Shown one piece after another: positions 35,057 to 42,939 of a stretch of 64,000 nt of DNA. A program made the translations under genes and the position numbers. Source of the stretch: Chryseosolibacter sp049791675 (GTDB lineage Bacteria; Bacteroidota; Bacteroidia; Cytophagales; Cyclobacteriaceae); the NCBI GenBank assembly GCA_049791675.1, contig JBARAD010000085.1:1-64000 (forward strand), in the 5' to 3' direction. The notes under the pieces are model-generated. The model saw only the letters and a program-made list of their open reading frames with translations. It made no database searches and was not told where the DNA came from. Within the stretch, counting starts at the first letter, position 1, and each line of letters starts with the position of its first letter.

Positions 35057-36517
35057 TTATTTCGTTTCTTCATTTTCTGCGGGCAACATTTTACCGTATG
35101 CTTTGTCGAGATCCACTTTAGCGATGAGGGCATCGTAGAGCGCGTTGTAATAGTTGATCTGCGATTCTTTGAGGCTCGCCTCCGCATCGATCACTTCCAG
35201 GTTCGAGCCAACGCCTTGCTCATACTTTATTTTTGTGATCCTTGCAATGTTTTCGGCAAGCTTCGAGTTGGCGCGTTGTGATTCCAGGGATTTGATTGCG
35301 TTCAAATAACTGATGGCTGCCTGCTTCACTTCGAGGTCAATGGCCGACTTCAGGGACGTAAAGTTGTTTTCAATCTTCATCAGGTTGATCTTCGCCTGCT
35401 GTAGTCTGTAGGACCGCTGCAATCCACTGAAGATGGGAATATTCAGGTTCACGCCGAAAGAACTGTACGAGTACCATTTATCCGGCCCATAGGAGCCGTT
35501 ATCTTCGATGTGGTTGCTATGCGTGGTGAACAGCCCTCCGATGTCAGGCGACTGCGTGCTGTAACCCAGATTGGCAAAGGCCGACAGACTTGGCAACGCG
35601 GCGGAAAACTTATTCCGCACATCAAGATTCTGCAGATTACGATTGGCCTCCAGCAGCTGATAATCGCTGCGCTGCGTATAGTCCCAGTCCAATTCGTAGT
35701 TTTTCAAGAGGCTTTCATCCACATCCAGGGAAGCGATGTCGCCACTGACATCCAAAGGTTGGTCCAACGGATAATTCATCTGAAACTTCAGCAGATGAAG
35801 CGTCAGCTCCTGGAGATTGTAAAATTTATCACGCTCCGCGATCAGGTTGTTCAGTGTCACCTGTATGCGGTCGACATCGATACCTTCGGCAAAACCATTT
35901 TTATTCAACGCTTGTGTTGTTTTCAATAAAGAATCTACCCTGGCGATATTGTTATCGAAAAGATTCATTCTGTCCTTATTGATCAGCACACCGTAGAATG
36001 CCTTGGTCACCTGCTGCATCGTTTGTTCTTTCGATTGCCGGGTGCTCTTTATTGACAACGCACGGTACGCATTGGCGGCTTTCAAACCCACGAGATACGA
36101 ACCGTTGAAGAGTATTTGATTGATATTCAATGCTGCATTTCCGGAACTTCTCAACTGAAAAAAATTCTGCATGGCGAGGACATCGCCGTCCTGAATTCCC
36201 GGAACGCCGCTTAAGTCGATAAAGCTCTCTTCACCATTTTGCGGAGCATAATACTGCGCAAAGAAGCGGGGGAGTTTCTGATTGTGAAGTAAACCCACCG
36301 ATGCTTCAATCTGTGGAAGTCCGATCCCGCGGGTTTCTTTTACCCGTGCATCGGCAATCTCCTCGTCCAGTACGGCATTCTTGATATTGATGGAGTTATC
36401 CAGGGCATATTGAACACACTGATCCAGGGTAAATGTCTGTGAGCCCTGATTTTCCTGCGCCACGGCCAACCCGGGAACTAGCAAAACCATAAACAATATG
36501 TGATAAACACGCTTCAT
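35057..36517 (-). CDS. TolC-family outer-membrane efflux channel
   Basis: A 486-residue outer-membrane channel protein. A signal peptide (MKRVYHILFMVLLVPGLAVA) is followed by the duplicated OEP domain: FTLDQCVQYALDNSINIKNA opens the first half, with long helical heptad stretches ending in AEASLKESQINYYNALYDAL typical of the second. It forms the exit duct for the RND pump encoded downstream. The start overlaps the TetR stop by 4 bases, so regulator and pump are co-transcribed. Confidence 0.95.
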   Translation of the reverse strand: MKRVYHILFMVLLVPGLAVAQENQGSQTFTLDQCVQYALDNSINIKNAVLDEEIADARVKETRGIGLPQIEASVGLLHNQKLPRFFAQYYAPQNGEESFIDLSGVPGIQDGDVLAMQNFFQLRSSGNAALNINQILFNGSYLVGLKAANAYRALSIKSTRQSKEQTMQQVTKAFYGVLINKDRMNLFDNNIARVDSLLKTTQALNKNGFAEGIDVDRIQVTLNNLIAERDKFYNLQELTLHLLKFQMNYPLDQPLDVSGDIASLDVDESLLKNYELDWDYTQRSDYQLLEANRNLQNLDVRNKFSAALPSLSAFANLGYSTQSPDIGGLFTTHSNHIEDNGSYGPDKWYSYSSFGVNLNIPIFSGLQRSYRLQQAKINLMKIENNFTSLKSAIDLEVKQAAISYLNAIKSLESQRANSKLAENIARITKIKYEQGVGSNLEVIDAEASLKESQINYYNALYDALIAKVDLDKAYGKMLPAENEETK

Positions 36518-37158
36518 ACTACAGTAGATTTGGGGGTGGAATGATTATTAACTTGTTTGTACTTCATGTATAACTTTCTGCCTTTGTCCGTCAACAGACC
36601 AAACACAAAATGGTCGAAGATCTGCATCTGCACCTCAGGCAAGCGAAACCGCTCGCGCGGGAAAACATCTTCATTAAAGGCTATCTGAACCAGTTCCAGC
36701 CGGACGGCAGCAATAACCTCCGGATCAATTTCCGCCCTGAAATATCCTTCCTCTATCCCCTGCTTCAGGTTGCGCACGACCGAATCACGTATAAACTTAT
36801 TCTTGTGATTGATCCATACACTCCAGGCCTTGGGATGATACTTTTGAAGATCAAACAGCAGCGAAGGATTCATGTCCTGCATATTCTGCTTCAGGCATAC
36901 CGACAGCTGAACGAGCTCCTCAATGGCATTCCTGGAGGTCTTGCGGATAGACTGGAATTGCTGGGCATTGCGGTCAAGGTGCGCCTGGCACGTCACCGTC
37001 ACAATGTCTTCCTTGTCCACAAAATGCTGATACAGTGTCTTTTTGGATACCGAAAGGTGCCTGGCAATATCATCCATCGAGATGCTTCGCACGCCATAAC
37101 GCATGAAAAGCTCCTCGGCGCCTTTCTGGATCTTGTCTTTGATATTGATCTCTTCCAT
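36514..37158 (-). CDS. TetR/AcrR-family repressor of the efflux operon
   Basis: A 214-residue regulator. The N-terminal helix-turn-helix is typical of TetR (IQKGAEELFMRYGVRSISMD then IARHLSVSKKTLYQHFVDKE); the C-terminal helices form the ligand pocket. It is the first gene of the operon with tolC, adaptor and RND genes, so it most likely represses its own operon until a pump substrate binds. A 28-base inverted repeat and a -7 box sit directly upstream. The ligand is unknown. Confidence 0.93.
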   Translation of the reverse strand: MEEINIKDKIQKGAEELFMRYGVRSISMDDIARHLSVSKKTLYQHFVDKEDIVTVTCQAHLDRNAQQFQSIRKTSRNAIEELVQLSVCLKQNMQDMNPSLLFDLQKYHPKAWSVWINHKNKFIRDSVVRNLKQGIEEGYFRAEIDPEVIAAVRLELVQIAFNEDVFPRERFRLPEVQMQIFDHFVFGLLTDKGRKLYMKYKQVNNHSTPKSTVV

Positions 37159-37162
37159 GCGG

Positions 37163-37170
37163 CAAAACTA
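37163..37170 (-). promoter_or_regulatory. -7 element (TAGTTTTG) of efflux operon
   Basis: On the minus strand TAGTTTTG fits TAnnTTTG. It lies five to twelve bases before the TetR ATG at 37158 and directly next to the inverted repeat at 37172-37199. No -33 TTG is found at standard spacing. Confidence 0.45.
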
Positions 37171-37171
37171 T

Positions 37172-37199
37172 GGAAACTTTTTACATTTTAATAGTTTCC
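37172..37199. promoter_or_regulatory. Candidate TetR operator (inverted repeat)
   Basis: GGAAACT at 37172-37178 and AGTTTCC at 37193-37199 are perfect reverse complements separated by 14 AT-rich bases. The site covers the stretch between the -7 and -33 positions of the efflux operon, where an autoregulating TetR dimer would block transcription. Confidence 0.55.
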
Positions 37200-37278
37200 G
37201 ACGTTTCCTTTAACGGCTACCGCGGGTTTTTGTTCAGTTTTCAGGAGAAATTCCCGGAGATTTTTCCGGACAAAAATT

Positions 37279-37635
37279 TCAAACGTTTGAAGGGTCGTTT
37301 TCTCTTTTGCCGGCAGGAACACCTGGCGAGCACCATTTTTCCTGCATGCGCTCCTTGAACCGTTCGCGCGCTTCCGGACTCATGGATGCAAGTTTTTCCT
37401 GATAGCGGTGTTTCCAGTGCGCGCGACCGCGTGTCCCGCAACGCCCCCCTCCCCAGCCTCCGAACAGGATCTTCGCCAGCAGCAGCAGCCCAAGCGCTTC
37501 CAGAAAACGGATCTGCGGTCCATTGAAAAGCGACGGAACGAGCCAGTTCCACAAAAACATCGTAACAGCCCCGAGCAGCAGGACCATGGCCAGTCCGGCC
37601 AACGTCCATAAAAGAATCCATTTTGCCTTTTTCAT
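37279..37635 (-). CDS. Small two-helix membrane protein downstream of ECF sigma factor
   Basis: A 118-residue protein with two hydrophobic segments (WILLWTLAGLAMVLLLGAV and IRFLEALGLLLLAKILFGG) and a charged C-terminal tail (YQEKLASMSPEARERFKERM) that should face the cytoplasm. It follows the sigma factor on the same strand by 30 bases. Position suggests a membrane partner, possibly controlling the sigma factor, but it has no recognisable anti-sigma zinc motif, so this is inference. An overlapping frame (37241-37621) was discarded because it lacks such features. Confidence 0.72.
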   Translation of the reverse strand: MKKAKWILLWTLAGLAMVLLLGAVTMFLWNWLVPSLFNGPQIRFLEALGLLLLAKILFGGWGGGRCGTRGRAHWKHRYQEKLASMSPEARERFKERMQEKWCSPGVPAGKRENDPSNV

Positions 37636-37665
37636 TGCATTATATTTTTATCTGCCTTGCGGCCA

Positions 37666-38223
37666 TCACATTTCATCATATAACTGCTGAAGTTTTTTTC
37701 TCAGCGCCAGGATCGCATACCGCTTCCGTGACAGAAGGGTGTTGATCGAGACGCCTGTTTCTTCCGATATCTCGCGAAAGCTGCGATCTTCCATTTCGTT
37801 GAGTATAAAGATCACGCGCTGATCTTCAGGAAGTTCATCCAGGGCATCCATGATCGCCTCCCACAAAACTTCCCTTAAATAAGCATCCTCCGGCGTGTTC
37901 CCGAGATCAGGAAGTATTTCCTGGAGGGTCAGTGGCGCATCGTCATCCGAACCTGATGCCCAGGTAAGCTGCGTCCGTTTCGGACGCGAAGACTCCTTCC
38001 GGTACCGGTCGATGATCTTGTTGCGCGCCACAGAAAAAAGCCATGAAGTAACGCGGTCCAGTGATTCGATGGTGTCGTAGCCAGCCACAAACTGAAAAAA
38101 CACATCCTGCAGGATGTCCTCAGCCTCCTCTACAGTAGAGACCCGGTTTTTGATAAAACTCAGAAGCCGGTCTTTCTCCCTTAGGAATGTTTGTTCTTTT
38201 GCTTGCATGGCCAGGTCCATCAC
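37666..38223 (-). CDS. ECF-type RNA polymerase sigma factor
   Basis: A 185-residue group 4 sigma factor. Region 2 is visible in VEEAEDILQDVFFQFVAGYD and VTSWLFSVARNKIIDRYRKE; region 4 in ALDELPEDQRVIFILNEMED then SFREISEETGVSINTLLSRK, a helix-turn-helix. In-frame ATGs at 38220 and 38208 are alternative starts. The next gene encodes a small membrane protein that may be its partner. The divergent hydrolase gene shares the upstream region. Regulated genes cannot be predicted here. Confidence 0.94.
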   Translation of the reverse strand: MMDLAMQAKEQTFLREKDRLLSFIKNRVSTVEEAEDILQDVFFQFVAGYDTIESLDRVTSWLFSVARNKIIDRYRKESSRPKRTQLTWASGSDDDAPLTLQEILPDLGNTPEDAYLREVLWEAIMDALDELPEDQRVIFILNEMEDRSFREISEETGVSINTLLSRKRYAILALRKKLQQLYDEM

Positions 38224-38358
38224 CTTTGCGCGGTTTATACTGACAGGGACGGCGATTGCACTACTTTATTTTATAAAAACTGAAATTTTCCGTATCGTTG
38301 ATCCATCCTGTAAAAGAATGAAAACCAAGGTGATGCCGCCGGCCGAAATGATGCACCC

Positions 38359-39156
38359 ATGATCCAGGAGAGCTTTCTTCATTATCGCCGGAATGTCGTC
38401 CACTACGTCAAAGCTGGAAACGGAAAACATCCGCTTTTGGTTTTTCATGGTTTCGGACAGGATCACACCTTGTATGTTCCGTTGCTCAAATCGCTCTCGA
38501 AAAAGTATACACTCTATATTATCGATTTGTTTTTCCACGGCAAAAGTGAGTGGAACGAAGGAGAAAAGCCCCTGGATAAGGCGACGTGGAACAACATTCT
38601 CCAGGTCCTTTTTCAGGAACAACGCATCAGCTCGTTTTCCATCCTTGCGTATAGCCTGGGTGGGAAATTCGCGCTCGCGACCATAGAGGGATTTCCTTCA
38701 CAGGTCAGGGAGGTTTTTTTGCTTGCTCCCGATGGTATCAAGACCAGTTTCTGGTACAGCCTCGCCACCTATCCGAAAGCCCTCCGGAAATTTTTCAGGA
38801 GCATGATCTTCCGTCATGACCGCTTTCTGATGATCGCCAACAAATTAAACGCGTACAATCTTGTCGATAAGGGTTTGATCCGTTTTGCGGATTACCAGAT
38901 GAACAGCGAAGCCAAAAGAAAGCGCGTGTATTACACGTGGGTGGTGTTCCGGCATCTGACCTTCGACCTGAAAAAGATCGCAGATCTGATCAATCAAAAC
39001 GATATCCATATCACCATGATCGTGGGGAAATATGACAAGGTGATACGACCTGAAAATATGCACCGTTTACTGAAACACATCCGCAAGTATAAACTCGAGA
39101 CCGTCGAAAGCGGACACACGGGTTTGATCGGCGAAAGCCTGCACTTACTGATGTAG
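38359..39156 (+). CDS. Alpha/beta-hydrolase fold protein
   Basis: A 265-residue cytoplasmic hydrolase with no signal peptide. The oxyanion-hole motif LLVFHGFGQDH lies near residue 25 and the nucleophile is S99 in AYSLGGKFAL, where Ala replaces the first Gly of the usual GxSxG. The acid is probably the Asp of IVGKYDKVI and the base His that of ESGHTGLIG near the C-terminus. The family covers esterases, C-C hydrolases and others; the substrate is unknown. Transcribed away from the sigma factor gene. Confidence 0.87.
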   Translation: MIQESFLHYRRNVVHYVKAGNGKHPLLVFHGFGQDHTLYVPLLKSLSKKYTLYIIDLFFHGKSEWNEGEKPLDKATWNNILQVLFQEQRISSFSILAYSLGGKFALATIEGFPSQVREVFLLAPDGIKTSFWYSLATYPKALRKFFRSMIFRHDRFLMIANKLNAYNLVDKGLIRFADYQMNSEAKRKRVYYTWVVFRHLTFDLKKIADLINQNDIHITMIVGKYDKVIRPENMHRLLKHIRKYKLETVESGHTGLIGESLHLLM

Positions 39157-39163
39157 TCATCGG

Positions 39164-39246
39164 TCATTAGTCCTTAGGAATTAGGCATTAGGCATTAGGA
39201 ATTAGGAATTAGGAATTAGGAATTAGGCATTAGGAATTGGGAATTG
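39164..39246. repeat. Tandem repeat (ATTAGGA/ATTAGGC units)
   Basis: About a dozen 6-8-base units of the type ATTAGGA or ATTAGGC, directly after the hydrolase stop codon, in the gap between two convergent genes. Confidence 0.9.
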
Positions 39247-39270
39247 AAACTGGTCTTTCCACCGCCCACG

Positions 39271-39352
39271 AATCTCAATCTTAAATCTTAAACCTTAAAT
39301 CTTAAACCTTAAATCTTAAACCTCAACCTTAAATCTTAAATCTTAAATCTTA
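39271..39352. repeat. Tandem repeat (CTTAAAT/CTTAAAC units)
   Basis: About ten 7-base units CTTAAAT or CTTAAAC end five bases before the stop of the outer-membrane protein gene. The unit is the reverse complement of the ATTTAAG units at 19858-19880, so it is one family present at two loci. Confidence 0.9.
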
Positions 39353-39356
39353 CAAC

Positions 39357-39881
39357 TCAGAACTTCATATGATAACCAAAGCTGAACGCAACAGGCCAGG
39401 GTCCTGTCATGTTGATGTCCGGGTTGTTCTTGAGGATATCGATCCGGTCATAAAACTCCTGTGGACGGAAAGGCACGAGCAATTCAATCGTAAAGAAATT
39501 CTGTTGATTGAGGCTGTGAATTTCAACGCCGCCTCCGATGGTCGGCCCGTAATAAGTAGCATCGTACGCTTCCAGCCCCTGAACAACGATCACCCCGTTG
39601 TAACCATACATCGCTGTTAAATACGGGACTGCTCTTTTATCCGGAAGAAGACGGAATTGAGCACCGAAGTTGTATCCAAGCCCCTCAAGATTATATCCTG
39701 CAGCGCCAAAAAGTGCAACGTTTCTGACGGGTAAATAGGAAAGTCGCGCGCCGATGCCACCATAGGATACGCCCAAGCCGAAGCCGATGTTTCCTTTGGA
39801 TTCCTCTTCATAATCAGGGTCGAACTGTGCGTGCGCCACGATCGTTGCGCAAACGAAAAGGAGGGTGAAGATCTTTTTCAT
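39357..39881 (-). CDS. Small outer-membrane beta-barrel protein
   Basis: A 174-residue exported protein. The signal peptide MKKIFTLLFVCATIVAHAQ is followed by alternating strands with glycine/aromatic patterns (IGFGLGVSYGGIGARLSYLP, VALFGAAGYNLEGLGYNFGA) and a C-terminus ending SFGYHMKF, a terminal Phe as in barrels. Eight or so strands fit the length. It has a well-formed promoter (39900-39930). No specific function can be assigned. Confidence 0.82.
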   Translation of the reverse strand: MKKIFTLLFVCATIVAHAQFDPDYEEESKGNIGFGLGVSYGGIGARLSYLPVRNVALFGAAGYNLEGLGYNFGAQFRLLPDKRAVPYLTAMYGYNGVIVVQGLEAYDATYYGPTIGGGVEIHSLNQQNFFTIELLVPFRPQEFYDRIDILKNNPDINMTGPWPVAFSFGYHMKF

Positions 39882-39899
39882 GTAAGGCGGTTAGGTGAA

Positions 39900-39930
39900 C
39901 AAAGATAATCAATCACTGGGGTTTCGTCAA
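39900..39930 (-). promoter_or_regulatory. Promoter of outer-membrane barrel gene
   Basis: On the minus strand TTG (39928-39930), 20 bases, then TATCTTTG (39900-39907): an exact fit to the Bacteroidota TTG-N19-23-TAnnTTTG promoter. The ATG is 19 bases downstream. The TTG belongs to a CGTCAATCG segment typical of the neighbouring repeat. Confidence 0.75.
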
Positions 39931-39939
39931 TCGTGCGTG

Positions 39940-40160
39940 TTGAGTGGTCAGTGGCGAGAGCACGACTGCTGCTAATGGGAGCGGTTTTTCATAAATAGGG
40001 CATCAGCTTGAATCGTCAATCGTGAATAATCGTGAATCGTGAGTGGCCAAGGTGAGGTTAGGAAATTTCATAGGTGGGCTTTTCGTGAGTGGTTGGTGGT
40101 CAGGACTGTGCGAGGACAACTGCGGCTGACGTGTGACTTTTTGATAGATGACCTCGTGAG
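39940..40160 (+). repeat. Composite dispersed repeat, copies B and B'
   Basis: TGAGTGGTCAGTGG units, a CGACTGCTGC block, TTTTTCATAAATAGGG and TTGAATCGTCAATCGTGAAT appear in the same order as in copy A (27489). A second, more decayed pass with GTGAGTGGTTGGTGGTC and AACTGCGGCTGACG covers 40085-40160. Confidence 0.8.
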
Positions 40161-40314
40161 TGGCCAGTAGTGAGTACGAGGACTGACGCTAATCAGGGTG
40201 GCTTTCCAGAGATCGTCGTATCGCGAAAGGTGAACCTTCAGTCGTGAATGGAGGGGGGCGGCTAAATCTTCGCAGAAAAAGGTCATGTCCTGCTCCCTGT
40301 TCCCCATCAAACCT

Positions 40315-40322
40315 TATCTTTG
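40315..40322 (+). promoter_or_regulatory. -7 element (TATCTTTG) of transglutaminase gene
   Basis: Exact TAnnTTTG box 20 bases before the ATG at 40343. No matching -33 TTG is seen. Its position supports 40343 rather than the longer upstream frame as the true start. Confidence 0.5.
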
Positions 40323-40342
40323 ATATTCGTAAAATTATCGAT

Positions 40343-41779
40343 ATGACGAATCCCCGGCTGATTATTCTTTGTTTGCTCATCGCAATCGCATCCTGTAATT
40401 CTCCTTCCAAACAGGAAGTGAAAAAAGAGACGGCGCCGAAAGAAACGATTAAAAGAGTGAGCATTGATGAGATCGAGACCGGTATCAAGACTTACATTGA
40501 CACAGAAACCAAAAAGGAGGACGGATATTTTCATGTCAGGGATGAAGCGCGCGAGCTGCGCATGAAGCTGGTAAGGGTGCACACGGAATACCTCTCCAAC
40601 CTGGGGCCGGAACGTCACTTCGCCTGCGTCGATCTCGCGGATGTGAGTGGTGATGTATACGACGTGGATTTCTTTCTTGAAGGGGCCCCGGGCAACATGC
40701 AGGTCACAGAAACCAGCGTGCACAAGCTTAACGGGAAACCTTTTTACTCCTGGAAACAACGGGAGGATAAAACATGGCATCGGGTACCCGTGGAAGGCGC
40801 CTCGAACGACTTACTGGGGGTCGTCGAAGGAAAGGATAACTTCGAATTCCATTACGATGCGCAGCTCCCCCAAATAAAAGGACCGGCGAGAATGTGGGTA
40901 CCGATTCCCACCAGCGACGAATATCAAACCGTCGAACTCATTTCATTGATGGCTCCCGGAACGCAGAAAATCGTCAAGGACAAGGAAAATAACAACAGTA
41001 TCCTGTATCTCGAACTGGGTCCGGAACACAGTGGAAAGAGACTGGAGATCGTTTACGCTGTTGAGCGGACTGAAAAGGGGCCTTTTATTGCAACGGAACT
41101 TGTTACCGAAAAATATCTGCAGCAAAACACACTCATCCCGGTCGGCGGGCGCTTTAAGAAAATCGCCGAAGAAGCCATTGGTGAGAAGCGCAAAGATTCA
41201 AAGTTGATGCAGGCGCGCGCACTGTATGACTACATCATCGACAACATGCGCTACATGAAATACGGAGACTATGGAAAGGGTGACGCCGTGTACGCCTGCG
41301 ATACAAAGACGGGCAACTGCTCAGAGTTCCACTCCTTCTTTATTTCTCTGGCAAGATCCGTGGGGATTCCCGCGCGTTTCGCCATCGGCGCATCCATTCC
41401 TTCCGACCGCAATGAAGGGGGTATCGACGGCTACCACTGCTGGGCAGAATTCTATGCCGAAGGAAAATGGTGGCCGGTGGATATCAGCGAAGGAAATAAG
41501 TACACGGCCCTTGCCACGTATTATTTCGGTCACCATCCTGCCAACCGCATCGAGTTGAACAGGGGCCGCGACCTGCAGGTGGAACCCTCCCCTGCAAGTG
41601 GTCCGATCAATTTCCTTGCGTTCCCACTCCTCGAAGTCGGCGGTGAAGTGGTGAAGACTAAAAATGCCTTTTCGTTTGTACGGAAGGCTTCGGCAGGCAC
41701 AGCCACCAGGGCCTCGACAACTTCGACAGGTTCAGCCGGGGCTTCGACGGCATCACCAAGTTCAGTCGCCGGGGGTTAA
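40343..41779 (+). CDS. Transglutaminase-like domain lipoprotein
   Basis: A 478-residue predicted lipoprotein; MTNPRLIILCLLIAIASC gives a lipobox with Cys at residue 18. The C-terminal half has a transglutaminase-like fold with the Cys-His-Asp triad: Cys in KTGNCSEFHSFFISLARSVG, His in DGYHCWAEFY and Asp in WWPVDISEGNK. Such domains act as periplasmic cysteine proteases or amidohydrolases. The ATG at 40343 is chosen for the lipobox and the -7 box upstream. The final 30 or so residues are Ser/Thr/Ala/Gly repeats coded by TTCGAC-GG-TTCAG type DNA, unlike the rest of the protein, so they may be a later addition. Confidence 0.87.
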   Translation: MTNPRLIILCLLIAIASCNSPSKQEVKKETAPKETIKRVSIDEIETGIKTYIDTETKKEDGYFHVRDEARELRMKLVRVHTEYLSNLGPERHFACVDLADVSGDVYDVDFFLEGAPGNMQVTETSVHKLNGKPFYSWKQREDKTWHRVPVEGASNDLLGVVEGKDNFEFHYDAQLPQIKGPARMWVPIPTSDEYQTVELISLMAPGTQKIVKDKENNNSILYLELGPEHSGKRLEIVYAVERTEKGPFIATELVTEKYLQQNTLIPVGGRFKKIAEEAIGEKRKDSKLMQARALYDYIIDNMRYMKYGDYGKGDAVYACDTKTGNCSEFHSFFISLARSVGIPARFAIGASIPSDRNEGGIDGYHCWAEFYAEGKWWPVDISEGNKYTALATYYFGHHPANRIELNRGRDLQVEPSPASGPINFLAFPLLEVGGEVVKTKNAFSFVRKASAGTATRASTTSTGSAGASTASPSSVAGG

Positions 41780-41830
41780 TGTTACCGGGTCAATAAGTTC
41801 CCTCAGGCTGGCGGGTAGGTCCTCAGTGGC

Positions 41831-41872
41831 AAAAAAAAATCCGGAAACCAGGCATGACACCTTGTTTCCGGA
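41831..41872 (-). terminator. Terminator of small lipoprotein gene
   Basis: On the minus strand, arms TCCGGAAAC/GTTTCCGGA (41840-41848 with 41864-41872) are followed by nine T, 21 bases after the stop of the lipoprotein gene. Confidence 0.9.
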
Positions 41873-41893
41873 CTTTGCCCACATGTTGACAGT

Positions 41894-42118
41894 TTATTGC
41901 TGTTCAGTCTTTGTGGAGTCTGTTTCCGCCGGATGTTCTTTTTCAGCGGCGCCTTCGGGGTGCTCGGATGCTTTTTCATCCTCCGCGGCGGGGTGTTCGG
42001 TGCCTTCCTTTTCATCAGCTTCACCCTTCTGACCACAAGAGGTTACCGCTCCCGCGAACAGGATGCTGAAGACGAACACCAATAAAGGAAACAGTCTGAA
42101 TTTTTTAAGCAGGTTCAT
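41894..42118 (-). CDS. Small Glu/Ala-rich lipoprotein
   Basis: A 74-residue lipoprotein. From ATG 42118 the signal peptide is MNLLKKFRLFPLLVFVFSIL with lipobox AVTSCG. The mature part is only about 40 residues, highly acidic and repetitive (EHPAAEDEKASEHPEGAAEK), and probably unfolded. A -7 box lies at 42155-42162 and a terminator at 41831-41872, so it is a single-gene unit, which supports a real gene. Function unknown; metal or cation binding by the Glu/His pattern is possible but unproven. Confidence 0.75.
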   Translation of the reverse strand: MNLLKKFRLFPLLVFVFSILFAGAVTSCGQKGEADEKEGTEHPAAEDEKASEHPEGAAEKEHPAETDSTKTEQQ

Positions 42119-42154
42119 AATGGTTTTTGTTTGTATTATAGTTATACAGGTCGT

Positions 42155-42162
42155 CAAATATA
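42155..42162 (-). promoter_or_regulatory. -7 element (TATATTTG) of small lipoprotein gene
   Basis: Minus-strand TATATTTG matches TAnnTTTG, 36 bases before the ATG at 42118. No -33 TTG at the standard distance. Confidence 0.5.
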
Positions 42163-42372
42163 AGCTTAACATGGGAAATCACAGGTCGATTTGCGCAATT
42201 TTATTCTTTCCCGGCGCCGGAGAGATCGGCCTTTAAGTCCTCTGCGGCCAGCATTACCGTTTTATCGAAGTGTCGTTTGCGCGTTGCTGGCGTCTTCGTG
42301 TTGCTCAGGCCTCCGACGTCTCTGGGGAAGTGCGGGGCAGAGGTGCGTTCATCGCTTCTGCAGACGATCAGC

Positions 42373-42738
42373 CTAATTTTTGTGGATACTTTCTCCGAAT
42401 ATCAGCAGGTTCATGTCAGGATCGCGCACGGAAAATTCCTTTTGGGACCATGGCTTTTCCTGCAAATGTCCAAGCTCAGGGATATCAAGTTCTTTCTCCG
42501 TCGCCAACTGATACCATTCGTCGACATTGTCCGTGCGGATATAACACATACCATCGTGCTCCAGATGTTTCAAACCTTCGTCGAGGAAGAAGTGCAACTC
42601 AATGTTATCTTTCTTCAGCATCAGATATTCCGCATAGTCGGAATCGCCCAACACCTCAAAGCCCAGTTGATTTACGTAGAAGTTCCTGGTAATGCTTTTG
42701 TTCCGCATGGGTAGCATCGGATGGATTGCTTTCAACAT
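42373..42738 (-). CDS. VOC-family (glyoxalase/bleomycin-resistance type) protein
   Basis: A 121-residue single VOC domain pair. From ATG 42738 it begins MLKAIHPMLPMRNKSITRNF, with the paired beta-alpha-beta units FYVNQLGFEVLGDSDYAEYL and VRDPDMNLLIFGE. Metal-type residues include His in IELHFFLDEG and an Asp-rich C-terminal strand. The family includes glyoxalases, fosfomycin and bleomycin resistance proteins and dioxygenases; the closest type here is the bleomycin-binding-like subgroup, but substrate and metal use are not certain. An upstream in-frame extension to 42861 was rejected. Confidence 0.85.
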   Translation of the reverse strand: MLKAIHPMLPMRNKSITRNFYVNQLGFEVLGDSDYAEYLMLKKDNIELHFFLDEGLKHLEHDGMCYIRTDNVDEWYQLATEKELDIPELGHLQEKPWSQKEFSVRDPDMNLLIFGESIHKN

Positions 42739-42939
42739 AACGCTGTTTTTTAACCAAGAATGAATATACGCATCAGTCCCGTGCGATGCTAGCGATGGTG
42801 ACCGACGGAACTGATTACTTTTGTTCCTTCCTTTTCCACCGGCTTCCTGTCGCCATTGCAAAAGCGCTGGTGGTTTAAAGAGATTAAACGTTTAAAAGCC
42901 AATTCATGATACGATGCTTTACGACGCACATACGACACT

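Larger units (their letters stand above)
39882..40342. other. Divergent intergenic region filled with composite repeats
   Basis: A 461-base gap between the outer-membrane protein (minus) and the transglutaminase (plus). It contains the minus promoter at 39900-39930, repeat copy B at 39940-40160, about 150 bases without recognisable features, and a -7 box for the plus gene at 40315. No gene is supported. Confidence 0.7.

Noticed and set aside
37241..37621. 126-codon frame overlapping the sigma-factor partner
   Set aside because: The alternative frame (37279-37635) has a proper start, two membrane helices and a charged tail; this one has none.
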